Assembly (NCBI GenBank): GCA_965222515.1
Contig: CBDCUE010000012.1
Span: forward strand, 62,001 to 126,000
Direction: 5' to 3'
DNA length: 64,000 nucleotides
Source of the DNA: CBDCUE01 sp965222515
Lineage (GTDB): Bacteria; Pseudomonadota; Alphaproteobacteria; Rickettsiales; JABIRX01
A program made the translations under genes and the position numbers. The notes below the pieces were generated by a model that was given only the letters and a program-made list of their open reading frames with translations, was not told where the DNA came from and made no database searches. Positions 8,801 through 18,587 of the stretch are shown here, piece after piece. Positions within the stretch are counted from its first letter, which is position 1, and every line of letters begins with the position of its first letter.

Positions 8801-9778
8801 ATGCCAACAATCAAAAAAAAAATAGGAGTTAAATTAATACAAATGTTATCAGTAAATAATTTTCTCAGAGGTGGTTATAAAGATATTACTACATCACAAA
8901 ATTTAATTAAAATGGCAATTAATAAGAATAAGGATTCTAATAACAAGCAATCCAAATATATAATAGGCATTGGTGCAGAGGTAAATATGCATAGTGAAAT
9001 GACTTATGACAATAAAGAAATCTCAAAAACATATTCTTTAGGTAACCAAGTCATAACAGAAGAAGCCTCCCCCAATACAAAGATATCTTTTGCTCAAGTT
9101 TCTATAAGAAGCCCTTACATAGAAAAAACTATATCTCTTGATTATATAAAAACATCTTCAAAACAAACATATACTTATAAACCTTATCTCCCTCCTATGT
9201 TTCAAAAAATTCTTAATATTATAGGAAAAAAGGAATCTTTTATGATTACAATCAAAGCAAAAACAAAATATATAGAATCAAGAGGCATATGTCCTATAAT
9301 AGTAGAGACAAATAGAAAGATTACTCCAGCAGCACCATTAAAAATAATGCTAAATGGAGGAACTATAATAAGAAATAAAAAAACATACACAATTAAAGAA
9401 CCAATTATCTTAAAAAAAGAATTTTCTGATTATGAAGCAATAAAACTTGTAGGAGTTATTACTGGAACAGATCTTCCTATAAACAAAGAGCTACCTGTAT
9501 TGCATCTTCATAGTCTAAAATATGGTCATATTCTTAATATAGGAGACTTAAAAGATGCTTCTATAACCATAACACCAATCAAAGAGATAAATATTTGTTC
9601 ACTTAATTCAAATAATAAAACAAAATTAGAAATTCAAAAAATTAAACTCCAAAAAAAAGAAAAACCTAATAAAAATAATAATATCCAAAAGCAAAATAAT
9701 ATAGTATCTTGGAAAAAAAAGATAAATTGGCAAAGAGAAAGAGATTTTCTGCAAAAAAAAATAAAAAACATCCTATGA
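8801..9778 (+). CDS. Protein of unknown function next to IS remnants
   Basis: I do not recognise this 325-residue protein. It has no signal peptide or membrane segment. The body (about residues 45-265) looks like a beta-rich globular domain with many Ile/Thr-rich strands (for example YIIGIGAEVNMHSEMTYD and PLKIMLNGGTII). The last 55 residues are Lys/Asn/Gln-rich and basic. It begins 17 bp after the IS5 right terminus at 8784 and ends at the left edge of an IS3 fragment, so both flanks are mobile DNA. That suggests acquired cargo, though its AT content resembles the neighbours. Confidence 0.6.
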   Translation: MPTIKKKIGVKLIQMLSVNNFLRGGYKDITTSQNLIKMAINKNKDSNNKQSKYIIGIGAEVNMHSEMTYDNKEISKTYSLGNQVITEEASPNTKISFAQVSIRSPYIEKTISLDYIKTSSKQTYTYKPYLPPMFQKILNIIGKKESFMITIKAKTKYIESRGICPIIVETNRKITPAAPLKIMLNGGTIIRNKKTYTIKEPIILKKEFSDYEAIKLVGVITGTDLPINKELPVLHLHSLKYGHILNIGDLKDASITITPIKEINICSLNSNNKTKLEIQKIKLQKKEKPNKNNNIQKQNNIVSWKKKINWQRERDFLQKKIKNIL

Positions 9779-10079
9779 TGCACCCCTAAATTCAGTCAGT
9801 TTTTTGTAGATTTTTGTAGACAGATTGTAAGAAAATTACTATTATATTAATAAATAATTTAATGGTAAAAGAATGACCAAAATAAGAAAAAGTTACAATA
9901 GTAATTTAAAATTAAAAATAGCCTTAAAATTTTTAGAGGGCGATATGAGTTGCATTGAGATATGTAATAAATATTGGGTAAGCAAAACAGCTGTTCATAA
10001 ATGGGTAAGGGTTTTGAAAGAATCTGCAACTAATATTTATGATAGCAAAAATAAGTTTTTTTCAGGCACTGCAACATAA
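9777..10079 (+). pseudogene. IS3-family orfA fragment
   Basis: The frame 9873-10079 (68 codons) encodes a helix-turn-helix start typical of IS3-group OrfA: KIRKSYNSNLKLKIALKFLEGD and CNKYWVSKTAVHKWVRVLKE. It then ends after a short unrelated tail. Upstream, 9778-9800 (TGCACCCCTAAATTCAGTC) resembles an IS3/IS150-type left end. No orfB with the DDE domain follows, so only the left end of the element survives. Confidence 0.65.
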
Positions 10080-10162
10080 CTATAGATAAAAGTTAAGATT
10101 AAGATGTTTTTTATAGAATAACAGATTTAAACTAGCATAAATCATATCAAGGGACTTGGAAA

Positions 10163-10199
10163 ATCTTTTGGCTATAGGTCAATTATAAAGCTAAAATAG
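10163..10199. repeat. Right-end fragment of TA-MITE
   Basis: This holds the complete right terminal repeat GGCTATAGGTCAATTATAAA plus GCTAAAATAG, followed by TA. The rest of the element is absent, with the IS3 debris just to the left. Confidence 0.7.
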
Positions 10200-10286
10200 T
10201 ATAAGAATTATTTTTATTATTAGATTTGTTAAAATAACTATTTTACACACTATTCCCTTTATTGTCTATAATTATGTCTCAATTCC

Positions 10287-11654
10287 TTAAAAATTAATCT
10301 TTTTTAAATAATCATTCATCTCCTGTTGCATTTCTTTTAAAAAACTTTCTGTCATTCCTTCGCATCTGGTAGTTAAGTAAGGAGAGGTATTTGATGCTCT
10401 AATCAACCACCAGCCTTTGTCTTTTTCTACTTTTACCCCATCAATATCAAGGTAATTTATTTTTTCTTTTTCTAAAGTATTTTGTAATTTTTTTATAATT
10501 GTAAATTTCTGCTCATCTGGGCAAGCTATTTTTTCTTCTTTAGTAGAAAAGGTTTTTGGTAAAGATTCTTTGAAATCATCTAAATTAATATTTGTTTCTG
10601 CTAGAATTTTAATTAATCTGATAGCTGCATAAAGTCCATCATCATATCCATAATTTTTGTCTTTAAAAAAAACATGACCAGACATCTCTCCTGCAAGCAA
10701 AGCCTTTTCTTGCTTCATTTTTGCTTTTATTAATGAATGCCCAGTTTTCCAAATTATTGGAATACCTCCATATTCCTTGATTTTTGACATAAATATTCTG
10801 CTAGCCTTAACATCAGCAATGATTTTTGCCCCAGAAGTTTCTTTTAAAATTTCGCTAGCAAATAAAGTTACCAACTCATCTCCCCACATAATTTGCCCTT
10901 TTGCAGTAACCACTCCTATTCGATCGGCATCTCCATCAAAAGCAAACCCTACATCGCAATTATTATCTTTGACTAATGTTTTTAATTGCTCAAGATTAGC
11001 CTCAATTGTAGGATCTGGATCGTGAGCAGGAAAGTCCCCATCAATTTTAGTATTTATAGTAAAATTTTTATTTGATAAATTTTTACTCAAAATATCAACT
11101 ATTTCTGCCCCTGCTCCACAAGCAGGATCCCAAGCTATTTTTAAATTTCTTAGATTTTTTTGATTACCTAATATCTCTAATAAAGATTTTTCTAAATAAT
11201 CTGTTTTTATATCGATTTTATATTCTTTACCTTCACCTGTTAAAAATTCTTCTTTATGTACAAAAGCTATAAATTTTTTTAAATCCTTGCCATAAAAATT
11301 TTCTAAATGAGAAATAATTTTAAAACCATTATATTCTTTGGGGTTATGAGATGCTGTTATTACAATTCCATAATTAATATTTTTTAAATAGAATATAGAA
11401 AAATATAAAGCAGGAGATGGAACTAAACCAATATTATTAACATCACACCCTGTTTCCAAAATACCTTTTATCAAATTATTTTTTAAAACAGGAGATGATT
11501 TTCTGCCATCATAGGCAACATTTATTACATTAGAATTATTCTGTAAAGCTTTGGTGCCAAGAGCTTTACCTATTAAATAAGCATCATTAGCAAAAAGAGT
11601 CTTGTTATAAACTCCTCTAATATCATATTCTCGGACAATTTTATCTAAAATCAT
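10287..11654 (-). CDS. Phosphomannomutase/phosphoglucomutase
   Basis: The 455-residue alpha-D-phosphohexomutase interconverts hexose 6- and 1-phosphates to feed sugar nucleotides for LPS and envelope. Domain motifs in order: REYDIRG near residue 8, TASHNPKEYNGFK (phosphoserine loop), FDGDADRIGVV (Mg2+ site), GEMSGHVFF (sugar-binding loop) and RASNTSPYLTTR (phosphate-binding loop). This matches the AlgC/ExoC type. It stands alone between MITE debris and a small membrane-protein frame. Confidence 0.92.
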   Translation of the reverse strand: MILDKIVREYDIRGVYNKTLFANDAYLIGKALGTKALQNNSNVINVAYDGRKSSPVLKNNLIKGILETGCDVNNIGLVPSPALYFSIFYLKNINYGIVITASHNPKEYNGFKIISHLENFYGKDLKKFIAFVHKEEFLTGEGKEYKIDIKTDYLEKSLLEILGNQKNLRNLKIAWDPACGAGAEIVDILSKNLSNKNFTINTKIDGDFPAHDPDPTIEANLEQLKTLVKDNNCDVGFAFDGDADRIGVVTAKGQIMWGDELVTLFASEILKETSGAKIIADVKASRIFMSKIKEYGGIPIIWKTGHSLIKAKMKQEKALLAGEMSGHVFFKDKNYGYDDGLYAAIRLIKILAETNINLDDFKESLPKTFSTKEEKIACPDEQKFTIIKKLQNTLEKEKINYLDIDGVKVEKDKGWWLIRASNTSPYLTTRCEGMTESFLKEMQQEMNDYLKKINF

Positions 11655-11737
11655 TTTTTTGTAAGTTAAGTTTGTTATGAGTGGGTATGTAAGCTAAACA
11701 ACATCCACACGAATATATTTTTTAGCATTAAGGTTAA

Positions 11738-11890
11738 TTATTCTTTATTTAAAGGGATAATAACTTTTTGCTTGTTTTTTATAGCTTCATTTTGTCTTTT
11801 TTCTTTGTTTAAAATTACCATCTTAAATAAAGAACTAGATAAAATTATTATAAACATAATAATTAAAAATGTAGTGAATGGTATTTTCAT
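11738..11890 (-). CDS. Possible small single-pass membrane protein (50 aa)
   Basis: In the 405-bp gap before thiC, the minus strand has an ATG frame of 50 codons. It reads MKIPFTTFLIIMFIIILSSS followed by a Lys/Asn/Gln-rich tail ending IPLNKE. A single hydrophobic segment (residues 6-22) with a basic tail is a plausible membrane microprotein, and its codon usage resembles the genes around it. No homologue is recognised, and the frame could be chance. The rest of the gap (11655-11737 and 11891-12059) shows only AT-rich DNA with the thiC promoter presumably near its end. Confidence 0.35.
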   Translation of the reverse strand: MKIPFTTFLIIMFIIILSSSLFKMVILNKEKRQNEAIKNKQKVIIPLNKE

Positions 11891-12059
11891 ATTTTTTTAT
11901 ATTTTTAATATTGTTATATAATTTTATATTATGTTTTTTAGCAATCTTTTTATTAAAAAGCATCAATTAATTATCTTTTGTAATTTATAGTTTGCACTTT
12001 TATTTTAAATATAATTATTTATCCTGTTTAAGTATAAACATTATTAATTATTTTAAAAT

Positions 12060-13892
12060 ATGACTAAAGATCAAAAAAACATAGTAACAAACATTACAGA
12101 TAAGCAATTTCCTGCATCACATAAAACTTATGTGCAAAGCAAAATACATAGAGACATAAAAGTTCCTTTTAGAGAAGTTGCTATTGATCAAGAGGGTAAT
12201 AAAAGAAATCATAGAATTTATGATAGCTCAGGTGCTTATACTGATTCTAATATTGAAGTAGATATAAAAAAAGGTATTCCCAAAGTAAGAGAAAATTGGA
12301 TTAAAGAAAGAGGTGATGTAGAAATTATTGAAGGAAGAAAATATAATCCTAAAGATGATGGACAATCATTGAGCTATATTTCAAAAATGGAGAGATTTGA
12401 GAGAAATAACATACAAATTTTAAAAGCAAAGAAAGGTAAAAATGTCTCTCAAATGGCTTATGCTAAAGCAGGGATTATTACTAAAGAAATGGAATATGTA
12501 GCAATTAGAGAAAATTTAGGAAGAGAAAAAATGCAGAAGTCAGAGTTTTTTAAAGGTGGAAATTCATTTGGTGCTAACATTCCAGAATTTATAGATGCTG
12601 AATTTGTAAGAAATGAGATAGCTTTAGGTAGAGCTATTATTCCTGCAAATATTAACCATAGCGAAATAGAACCGATGATTATCGGTAGAAATTTTTTAGT
12701 AAAGATTAATGCTAATATTGGAAATTCAGCTGTTACCTCTACTGCAAGAGAAGAAGTAGAAAAAATGGTTTGGGGAATAAGATGGGGAACAGATACCATA
12801 ATGGATTTATCTACTGGAAAAGATATTCACTCCATTAGAGAATGGATTGTTAGAAACTCTCCAGTGCCAGTTGGAACAGTGCCTATTTATCAGGCTTTAG
12901 AAAAAGTTGACGGTGTTGTAGAAGAATTAACTTGGCCAATTTTTAGAGATGTCTTGATAGAACAAGCAGAGCAGGGGGTTGATTATTTCACTATTCATTC
13001 TGGAGTAAAACTAGCTTATGTGCCAATGACAGCCAAAAGAGTTACTGGTATTGTTTCAAGAGGGGGTTCAATTATGGCTAAATGGTGTTTATCTCACCAT
13101 AGAGAAAGCTTTTTATATGATAATTTTGAAGAAATTTGTGAAATAATGAAAGCATATGATGTTTCTTTTTCATTAGGAGATGGTTTAAGACCTGGATCTA
13201 TTGCAGATGCTAATGATGAAGCTCAATTTTCTGAATTAAAAACCTTGGGAGAACAAACTAAAATTGCTTGGAAGCATAATTGTCAAACAATGATTGAAGG
13301 TCCAGGACATGTGCCAATGCATTTAATTAAAGAAAATATGGATAAACAGTTGGAATATTGCAAAGAAGCACCATTTTATACTTTAGGACCATTAACCACA
13401 GATATTGCCCCTGGTTATGATCATATCACATCAGCAATTGGAGCAGCAATGATTGGTTGGTATGGAACGGCAATGCTTTGTTATGTAACTCCAAAAGAAC
13501 ATCTTGGCTTGCCAAATAAAGAAGATGTAAGACACGGAGTTGTAACTTATAAAATAGCAGCTCATGCAGCTGATCTTGCCAAAGGTCATCCATCAGCTCA
13601 AATTAGAGATGATGAATTATCAAAAGCAAGATTTGAATTTAGATGGCACGATCAATTTAATCTTTCTTTAGATCCTGAAACTGCAATTTCTTATCACGAC
13701 GAAACACTTCCTGCAGAAGGAGCTAAAACTGCTCATTTCTGCTCTATGTGCGGACCAAAATTTTGTTCTATGAAAATCTCTGAAGATGTTAGAGAATATG
13801 CAAGAAAAATGGAGGAAAAAGAGCAGGGAATGCAAGAAATGTCTAAAAAATTTAAAGAAGATGGTAGTGAAATTTATAAAAAGGAGAGTTAA
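12060..13892 (+). CDS. thiC: Phosphomethylpyrimidine synthase ThiC
   Basis: ThiC is a radical SAM enzyme converting aminoimidazole ribotide to HMP-phosphate for thiamine synthesis. The full-length 610-residue protein contains the fused N-terminal domain (YDSSGAYTDSNIEVDIKKG), the barrel core (GNSAVTSTAREEVEKM, DYFTIHSGVKLAYVPMTAKR, SRGGSIMAKWCLSHHRES, MIEGPGHVPMH, GPLTTDIAPGYDHITSAIGA), and the C-terminal CSMCGPKFC iron-sulfur motif near residue 560. No thi-box (TPP riboswitch) is visible upstream, although many bacteria regulate thiC that way. No other thiamine gene is in the window. Confidence 0.97.
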   Translation: MTKDQKNIVTNITDKQFPASHKTYVQSKIHRDIKVPFREVAIDQEGNKRNHRIYDSSGAYTDSNIEVDIKKGIPKVRENWIKERGDVEIIEGRKYNPKDDGQSLSYISKMERFERNNIQILKAKKGKNVSQMAYAKAGIITKEMEYVAIRENLGREKMQKSEFFKGGNSFGANIPEFIDAEFVRNEIALGRAIIPANINHSEIEPMIIGRNFLVKINANIGNSAVTSTAREEVEKMVWGIRWGTDTIMDLSTGKDIHSIREWIVRNSPVPVGTVPIYQALEKVDGVVEELTWPIFRDVLIEQAEQGVDYFTIHSGVKLAYVPMTAKRVTGIVSRGGSIMAKWCLSHHRESFLYDNFEEICEIMKAYDVSFSLGDGLRPGSIADANDEAQFSELKTLGEQTKIAWKHNCQTMIEGPGHVPMHLIKENMDKQLEYCKEAPFYTLGPLTTDIAPGYDHITSAIGAAMIGWYGTAMLCYVTPKEHLGLPNKEDVRHGVVTYKIAAHAADLAKGHPSAQIRDDELSKARFEFRWHDQFNLSLDPETAISYHDETLPAEGAKTAHFCSMCGPKFCSMKISEDVREYARKMEEKEQGMQEMSKKFKEDGSEIYKKES

Positions 13893-13914
13893 AACTAACT
13901 AACTAATTAATAAT

Positions 13915-14712
13915 ATGGAGCATAAAAAACAAATAGCAGCTTTTAGTTTGATAGAGCTTTCAATAGTAATTATTATTATAGGATTGCTTATTGCAGGGGT
14001 TACTAGTGGTGGGCATTTGATTCATCAAGCTAGATTGCAGAAATTGCTGAAAAATGTTGATAGTTTAAAAACTTCTGTTGCTACTTTTCAAGGAATTCAC
14101 AATTACCAATTACCAGGAGATGCAGATGGTATAAATAATTTTTATACAACTTCTTTGATAGATGGTAATGGGGATGGTGAAATATCTTGGAATAAAGAGG
14201 GAGTGAATGCTTGGCATCATTTGGCGGTAAGTGAAATTTATCCAAATTCCATTGCTCCTATTAAAAGCAAAATTGATAAATTAACTAATAATCATAGCTT
14301 TTCTACTAAATTAGATAATGGAAAATTATCTTTTATTTATTGTAATTCTAGCTTAAGCAGAATATCAAACAATATTGCAACTTGTAATGAAAATACATTA
14401 GATGATAAGAGCAAGATAACAGCAGGTAATTATTTATTGTTTGGAAAAATTGATAATATTTCACGATCAACAAATAAAAACGGTTATAATCATTTACCTA
14501 TTATAAAAGCTGTTGATGCTTTTAATATTGATCAAAAATTAGATGATGGTTCTCATAATACAGGAGTAATTTTGGCAATAGGAACAACTGGCGGAACGAC
14601 TGAAGAACCTTCTGATAATTGTGTTACTCCTGCAACACAATCAGGAAAAAAATCTGATTATGCAAAATCTAATAAAAACAAAAGCTGTGCTTTGTTGTTT
14701 AAATTACATTAA
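13915..14712 (+). CDS. Type II secretion/type IV pilin-like pseudopilin
   Basis: The N-terminus is a prepilin signal: a short basic leader ending AAF-S, then LIELSIVIIIIGLLIAGV, the hydrophobic N-helix with the conserved Glu at +5 after cleavage. The 265-residue globular part contains LPGDADGINNFY and DGNGDGEISW, a Ca-type Asp/Gly loop, resembling the prepilins common in Rickettsiales. It starts 22 bp after thiC and ends 4 bp before the lytic transglycosylase. The processing peptidase PilD is not in the window; GspE/GspF are at 54.4-57.4 kb. Confidence 0.8.
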   Translation: MEHKKQIAAFSLIELSIVIIIIGLLIAGVTSGGHLIHQARLQKLLKNVDSLKTSVATFQGIHNYQLPGDADGINNFYTTSLIDGNGDGEISWNKEGVNAWHHLAVSEIYPNSIAPIKSKIDKLTNNHSFSTKLDNGKLSFIYCNSSLSRISNNIATCNENTLDDKSKITAGNYLLFGKIDNISRSTNKNGYNHLPIIKAVDAFNIDQKLDDGSHNTGVILAIGTTGGTTEEPSDNCVTPATQSGKKSDYAKSNKNKSCALLFKLH

Positions 14713-14716
14713 ATAG

Positions 14717-16624
14717 ATGAGTTATTTTTTTAAAAATACATTATTATTCATTATATTTTTTTTTATCTTTGCAAATAATATATTTGCAGATGATTTGCTT
14801 AGTAAGAAAGAAAAAAAATGTTTAGATAATAGTTATAAATTTTATAAAAAAAATAATTTTTCAAAAGCTTTTTCTTTAGCTTGTAAAAAGGATATTCAAG
14901 AACTGTTGATTTGGTTAGCATTGAATGATAAGAAAAAAAACAATCATAAAATAGCTCTTAATTTTTTAGAAAATAACAAAGCAACAATTTCTTATCAGAA
15001 AATAACAAAGAATTTTATTTCTTCTTTAGAAAAAGAAGATTTGAATAAAGAGAACTTTAAATTTTTATTAGCTCACAAGAATAGCAAACAGGCTTTTTTG
15101 TTAATTATTAATAATATAAAAGAAGAATATAGAGGAAAAATAATAAAGGAATATTTTTTATCTGATTATTTTCAAATAAAAGATTTTTCTAAATATTACA
15201 AAAATTATAAAAATATTTTTTCTAAAAAAGTTGTAGATGATAAAATCAATAAATTAATTTGGCAGAATCATTTTTTTAGTGCTAAAAAATTATTGCCATA
15301 TTCATCAAAGAAACAAAGAGTTTTGTTTAAGACAAGAATTGCTTTTGCAAGGAATCATTCTAGAGTAGCACTTAATAATCTAAAAAAGCTAGCAACAGCT
15401 CAAAAAACGAATGAAGGATTATTTTATAATATCGTAAAGTGGCACGAAAAACATAATAGAGATCATAAGGTTAGCAAGTATTTGTTAAAATTAGAAAATG
15501 AAAAAAAACCTAAAAAATGGGCAAATGTTAGATTAAGAAATGCTAGATATTTATTAAAGCAAAAAAAATATTATACAGCATACAATGTGATGTCCAAACA
15601 TAAGAATCAAGAAGGAGAAGAGTTTGCTAATACTGAATGGTTTAGTGGCTGGCTTGCTTTGAGATTTTTAAAAAAACCTAATATTGCTATAAAACATTTT
15701 AGAAAATTATATAATAATGTTGGCTTTTCATTAAGTAGGTCAAGAGCTTCTTATTGGTTAGCAAGAAGTTACCAAGAAAATAAAGAGCAGAAGAAAGCGA
15801 ATTATTGGTATGGAATTGCAGGTAGTTATAGCACTACTTTTTATGGTCAATTAGCAAATAAAGAGTTAAAAAGTAATGATATCAAATTTACTAAAATAAT
15901 CAAATTTACTCCAAGAGAGTTAAGAAAGAAAATAGTAAAAAGCAAAACATTAAAACATGCATTATACTTGTCTTATTTAAAAAGAAATAAAGATGCTTTG
16001 TTGTTTTTTAAAGAATATGCAACATTAAATAATGAAAATAAAAAAGATTTGCAAGAGGTAATAGAAATTAGCAAAAATAGCAACTCCATTTCACTTATTA
16101 GCAATCTTTCTAGGTATATAGCAAGATATAATGTAGTAACTATTAATAGCTATCCTATATTAAAGAACTTACCTCCTAAAAAAGCATCTTCTGCTTTAAT
16201 TTTATCTATTATAAAGCAAGAAAGTGGCTTTAATAAAACGGCAATAAGTAGTGCTGGAGCTGTTGGATTTATGCAATTAATTCCATCTACTGCAAAAGAA
16301 GTTGCAAGAAGATTAAAAATACCATATAGCAAAAGAAAATTAAGAAATGATGCTAGTTATAATATAAAACTAGGTTCATATTATATTAAATATCTTCTTA
16401 AAAGATTTGATAATTCTAAAATTTTGGCAATAGCTTCATATAATGCAGGAGCTAATCATAGCAAAAGGTGGCTTAGAGAGAATGGAGACTTAAGAAAATT
16501 TGATAATAAATATAATGTAATAGATTGGATAGAAAAAATAACTTTTACCGAGACAAGAAACTATGTACAGAGAATTCTAGAAAATTATTATATTTATAAA
16601 GAGCTGTTAAATTATTTACAATAA
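14717..16624 (+). CDS. slt: Soluble lytic murein transglycosylase (Slt70-like)
   Basis: The enzyme cleaves peptidoglycan glycan strands to 1,6-anhydromuropeptides in the periplasm. A signal peptide is present (LLFIIFFFIFANNIFA, cleavage near residue 24). A long alpha-helical superhelix domain rich in basic helical repeats spans about residues 30-460. The C-terminal SLT domain contains IIKQESGFN with the catalytic Glu near residue 500, AVGFMQLIPSTAKEVA, and IASYNAGANHSKRWLRENG. The length of 635 fits the Slt70 class. The start lies 4 bp after the pseudopilin stop, so it is probably co-transcribed. Confidence 0.92.
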   Translation: MSYFFKNTLLFIIFFFIFANNIFADDLLSKKEKKCLDNSYKFYKKNNFSKAFSLACKKDIQELLIWLALNDKKKNNHKIALNFLENNKATISYQKITKNFISSLEKEDLNKENFKFLLAHKNSKQAFLLIINNIKEEYRGKIIKEYFLSDYFQIKDFSKYYKNYKNIFSKKVVDDKINKLIWQNHFFSAKKLLPYSSKKQRVLFKTRIAFARNHSRVALNNLKKLATAQKTNEGLFYNIVKWHEKHNRDHKVSKYLLKLENEKKPKKWANVRLRNARYLLKQKKYYTAYNVMSKHKNQEGEEFANTEWFSGWLALRFLKKPNIAIKHFRKLYNNVGFSLSRSRASYWLARSYQENKEQKKANYWYGIAGSYSTTFYGQLANKELKSNDIKFTKIIKFTPRELRKKIVKSKTLKHALYLSYLKRNKDALLFFKEYATLNNENKKDLQEVIEISKNSNSISLISNLSRYIARYNVVTINSYPILKNLPPKKASSALILSIIKQESGFNKTAISSAGAVGFMQLIPSTAKEVARRLKIPYSKRKLRNDASYNIKLGSYYIKYLLKRFDNSKILAIASYNAGANHSKRWLRENGDLRKFDNKYNVIDWIEKITFTETRNYVQRILENYYIYKELLNYLQ

Positions 16625-16691
16625 TATTTTTGTTGTTATAGTTATTGTATCAAACATTATAAGATTTTTTATAATAATCCTATAATATTTA

Positions 16692-16768
16692 GGCGGGGTA
16701 GCTCAGTTGGTTAGAGCGGCGGAATCATAATCCGTGTGTCGGGAGTTCGAATCTCCCCCTCGCTACCA
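16692..16768 (+). tRNA. tRNA-Met (anticodon CAT, probably elongator)
   Basis: A 77-nt cloverleaf with acceptor GGCGGGG/CCTCGCT (one G-T pair at 1-72, one at 5-68), D arm GCTC-AGTTGGTTA-GAGC, anticodon stem GCGGA/TCCGT with loop ATCATAA, T arm GGGAG-TTCGAAT-CTCCC, and an encoded CCA end. The anticodon stem lacks the three G-C pairs of initiator tRNA. A CAT anticodon could also be the TilS-modified tRNA-Ile2, but the CGGAATCATAATCCG arm favours elongator Met. Confidence 0.93.
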
Positions 16769-16792
16769 AGAATCTTTATAATCACAATCAAA

Positions 16793-17185
16793 ATGGATCC
16801 TAGTTCCCCAGTTTATAATTCTCAATTAATTTCAAGTTTTCACAATGGAGGAGGTGGTGGTGGACCTGTAGGAGAATTTGTAACTCCAGGGTTAAATGAT
16901 GATGTGGTTCAAGGATTAGACTCTATTAGTTTCGGAGGAGGTTTTGATAACCAAAATTTTCTAGGTACAAAATCTATGGAAGATGTTATCGGTTGGGTGG
17001 ATGATGCAGGAGGGTCTTTAGCTTTTTTTTTAAATTTAAAAGGAATGAATGCAGGTAGCATATTTACTGCAATGGGTAATGCAAAATTTTTGTCACAAAT
17101 GAGACTTGAAAGCACTTCTATGGTATCAAGAATATTCCCTCCAAAAGGAATTGGTTTATTATCAGGATTTGATAGAGGAAGATAG
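16793..17185 (+). CDS. Small Gly-rich protein of unknown function
   Basis: The frame is open back into the tRNA gene, but the first plausible start outside it is the ATG at 16793, 24 bp after the tRNA, giving 130 residues. It begins MDPSSPVYNSQLISSF, then has a run of six glycines, Gly/Asp-rich stretches, and a more hydrophobic middle (SLAFFLNLKGMNAGSIF), ending SGFDRGR. There is no signal peptide. I recognise no family. It faces thrC tail-to-tail with a 4-bp gap. Confidence 0.5.
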   Translation: MDPSSPVYNSQLISSFHNGGGGGGPVGEFVTPGLNDDVVQGLDSISFGGGFDNQNFLGTKSMEDVIGWVDDAGGSLAFFLNLKGMNAGSIFTAMGNAKFLSQMRLESTSMVSRIFPPKGIGLLSGFDRGR

Positions 17186-17189
17186 GTTT

Positions 17190-18587
17190 CTATAATGATT
17201 TATCTTTTATAAAATCAATGATTTGAGAAATTGAATTATCTAAAATATTATATTTTTCTTTTTTAGTTAAAACTTTTGTTAGATTTTTTGGTACTTCTGT
17301 TAAAGAAATATTTGCTTTTTTTAATATTTCTGGAAATTTGGCAGGATGTGCTGTTGCTATATTAATTATTTTTCCCAAAAAATCTTTACCCAAAACTTTA
17401 CTAGAATTTATTGCCGTTGCTGTGTGAGGGTCAATAATTTTATTATTTGTTGCAAAAACTTCTTTTATAGTGTTAATAATTTCTTGATTATTGGTGCTAT
17501 GACTCAAAAATACTTTTTTTATTTTATTTAATAATTCTTCAGCTACTGATAATTCTCCTTTTTCTTGAAAATTATTCATCAATTTTGTTAGTTTATCACT
17601 ATCTTTATCCAAAGCTAAAAATAATAATCTCTCAAAATTACTAGAAATTTGAATATCCATTGCAGGACTATAAGTTTTTTCTAATTTTTCTTTTTTGTAA
17701 GAATTATTATTGATAAATCTAGTTAAAATATCGTTTTTATTGGTGGCAATAATTAATTTATCAATAGGCAAACCCATTTCTTTTGCCAAATAACCTGCCA
17801 AAATATCTCCAAAATTTCCAGTTGGCACAGAGAAATTTATTTTTTCATTTCTTTTTGCAATTTGATAATAAGCATAAAAATAATAAACTATTTGAGCAAT
17901 AATCCTAAGCCAATTAATTGAGTTTATAGCAATTAGATTTTTGTCATTTTCAGTCAAAAAACTCTGATTAGCAAAAATATTTTTTACAATATTCTGACAA
18001 TCATCAAAATTTCCTTTTATCGCACTATTAAAAACATTCTTGTTTTCAATAGTGGTCATTTGCTTTCTTTGAATCTCTGATGTGCCGTTTAATGGGTGCA
18101 AGATAAAAATGTCAACATTAGAATGATCTTTACAGCCCATAATTGCAGCAGAACCTGTATCACCTGAAGTAGCTCCTAAAATTACTGCTTTTTTATTTTC
18201 TTCTTTTAAGAAATAACCTACAAAACCACCTACTAATTGCAAAGCAAAATCTTTAAAAGCAGCACTGGGACCGTGAAATAATTCTAATAAATATGAATCT
18301 TGGCCTAATTTTTTCACAGGAGCTATTTTTTTATGAGAAAAACCTTGATATGCTTGATTAATTATTTTCTCAAGAGGAGTTTTACCTATATTCTCACTTA
18401 CAAATGGGTAGATTATTTGAAAACATAAATCTTGATATGATAAATTTTTGAAAGAATTTATTTGTTCTTGTGAAAATCTAGGCATATTTTGAGCTACAAA
18501 CAAACCTCCATCAGGAGCTAAGCCTTGTAAAAATATTTCTTTAAAAGAATATGTTTTTGAGTTGTCTCTCGTGCTAATATATTTCAT
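17190..18587 (-). CDS. thrC: Threonine synthase
   Basis: ThrC converts O-phosphohomoserine to threonine with PLP. The 465 residues match the long (proteobacterial) class. Signatures: MKYISTRD at the start, ELFHGPSAAFKDFALQ, whose Lys binds PLP, LGATSGDTGSAAI (phosphate-binding loop), HPLNGTSEIQRKQM, and SVPTGNFGDILAGYLAKEMGLP. It overlaps dapF by 4 bp (ATGA), so the pair is coupled. Homoserine kinase thrB is at 57.4 kb. Confidence 0.95.
   Translation of the reverse strand: MKYISTRDNSKTYSFKEIFLQGLAPDGGLFVAQNMPRFSQEQINSFKNLSYQDLCFQIIYPFVSENIGKTPLEKIINQAYQGFSHKKIAPVKKLGQDSYLLELFHGPSAAFKDFALQLVGGFVGYFLKEENKKAVILGATSGDTGSAAIMGCKDHSNVDIFILHPLNGTSEIQRKQMTTIENKNVFNSAIKGNFDDCQNIVKNIFANQSFLTENDKNLIAINSINWLRIIAQIVYYFYAYYQIAKRNEKINFSVPTGNFGDILAGYLAKEMGLPIDKLIIATNKNDILTRFINNNSYKKEKLEKTYSPAMDIQISSNFERLLFLALDKDSDKLTKLMNNFQEKGELSVAEELLNKIKKVFLSHSTNNQEIINTIKEVFATNNKIIDPHTATAINSSKVLGKDFLGKIINIATAHPAKFPEILKKANISLTEVPKNLTKVLTKKEKYNILDNSISQIIDFIKDKSL

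Noticed and set aside
11900..12059. Possible TPP riboswitch before thiC
   Set aside because: No CUGAGA-type thi-box core and no conserved stem pairing is visible.
16736..16792. Upstream extension of the Gly-rich protein into the tRNA gene
   Set aside because: The extended frame would translate the tRNA 3' half; the ATG at 16793 is the sensible start.
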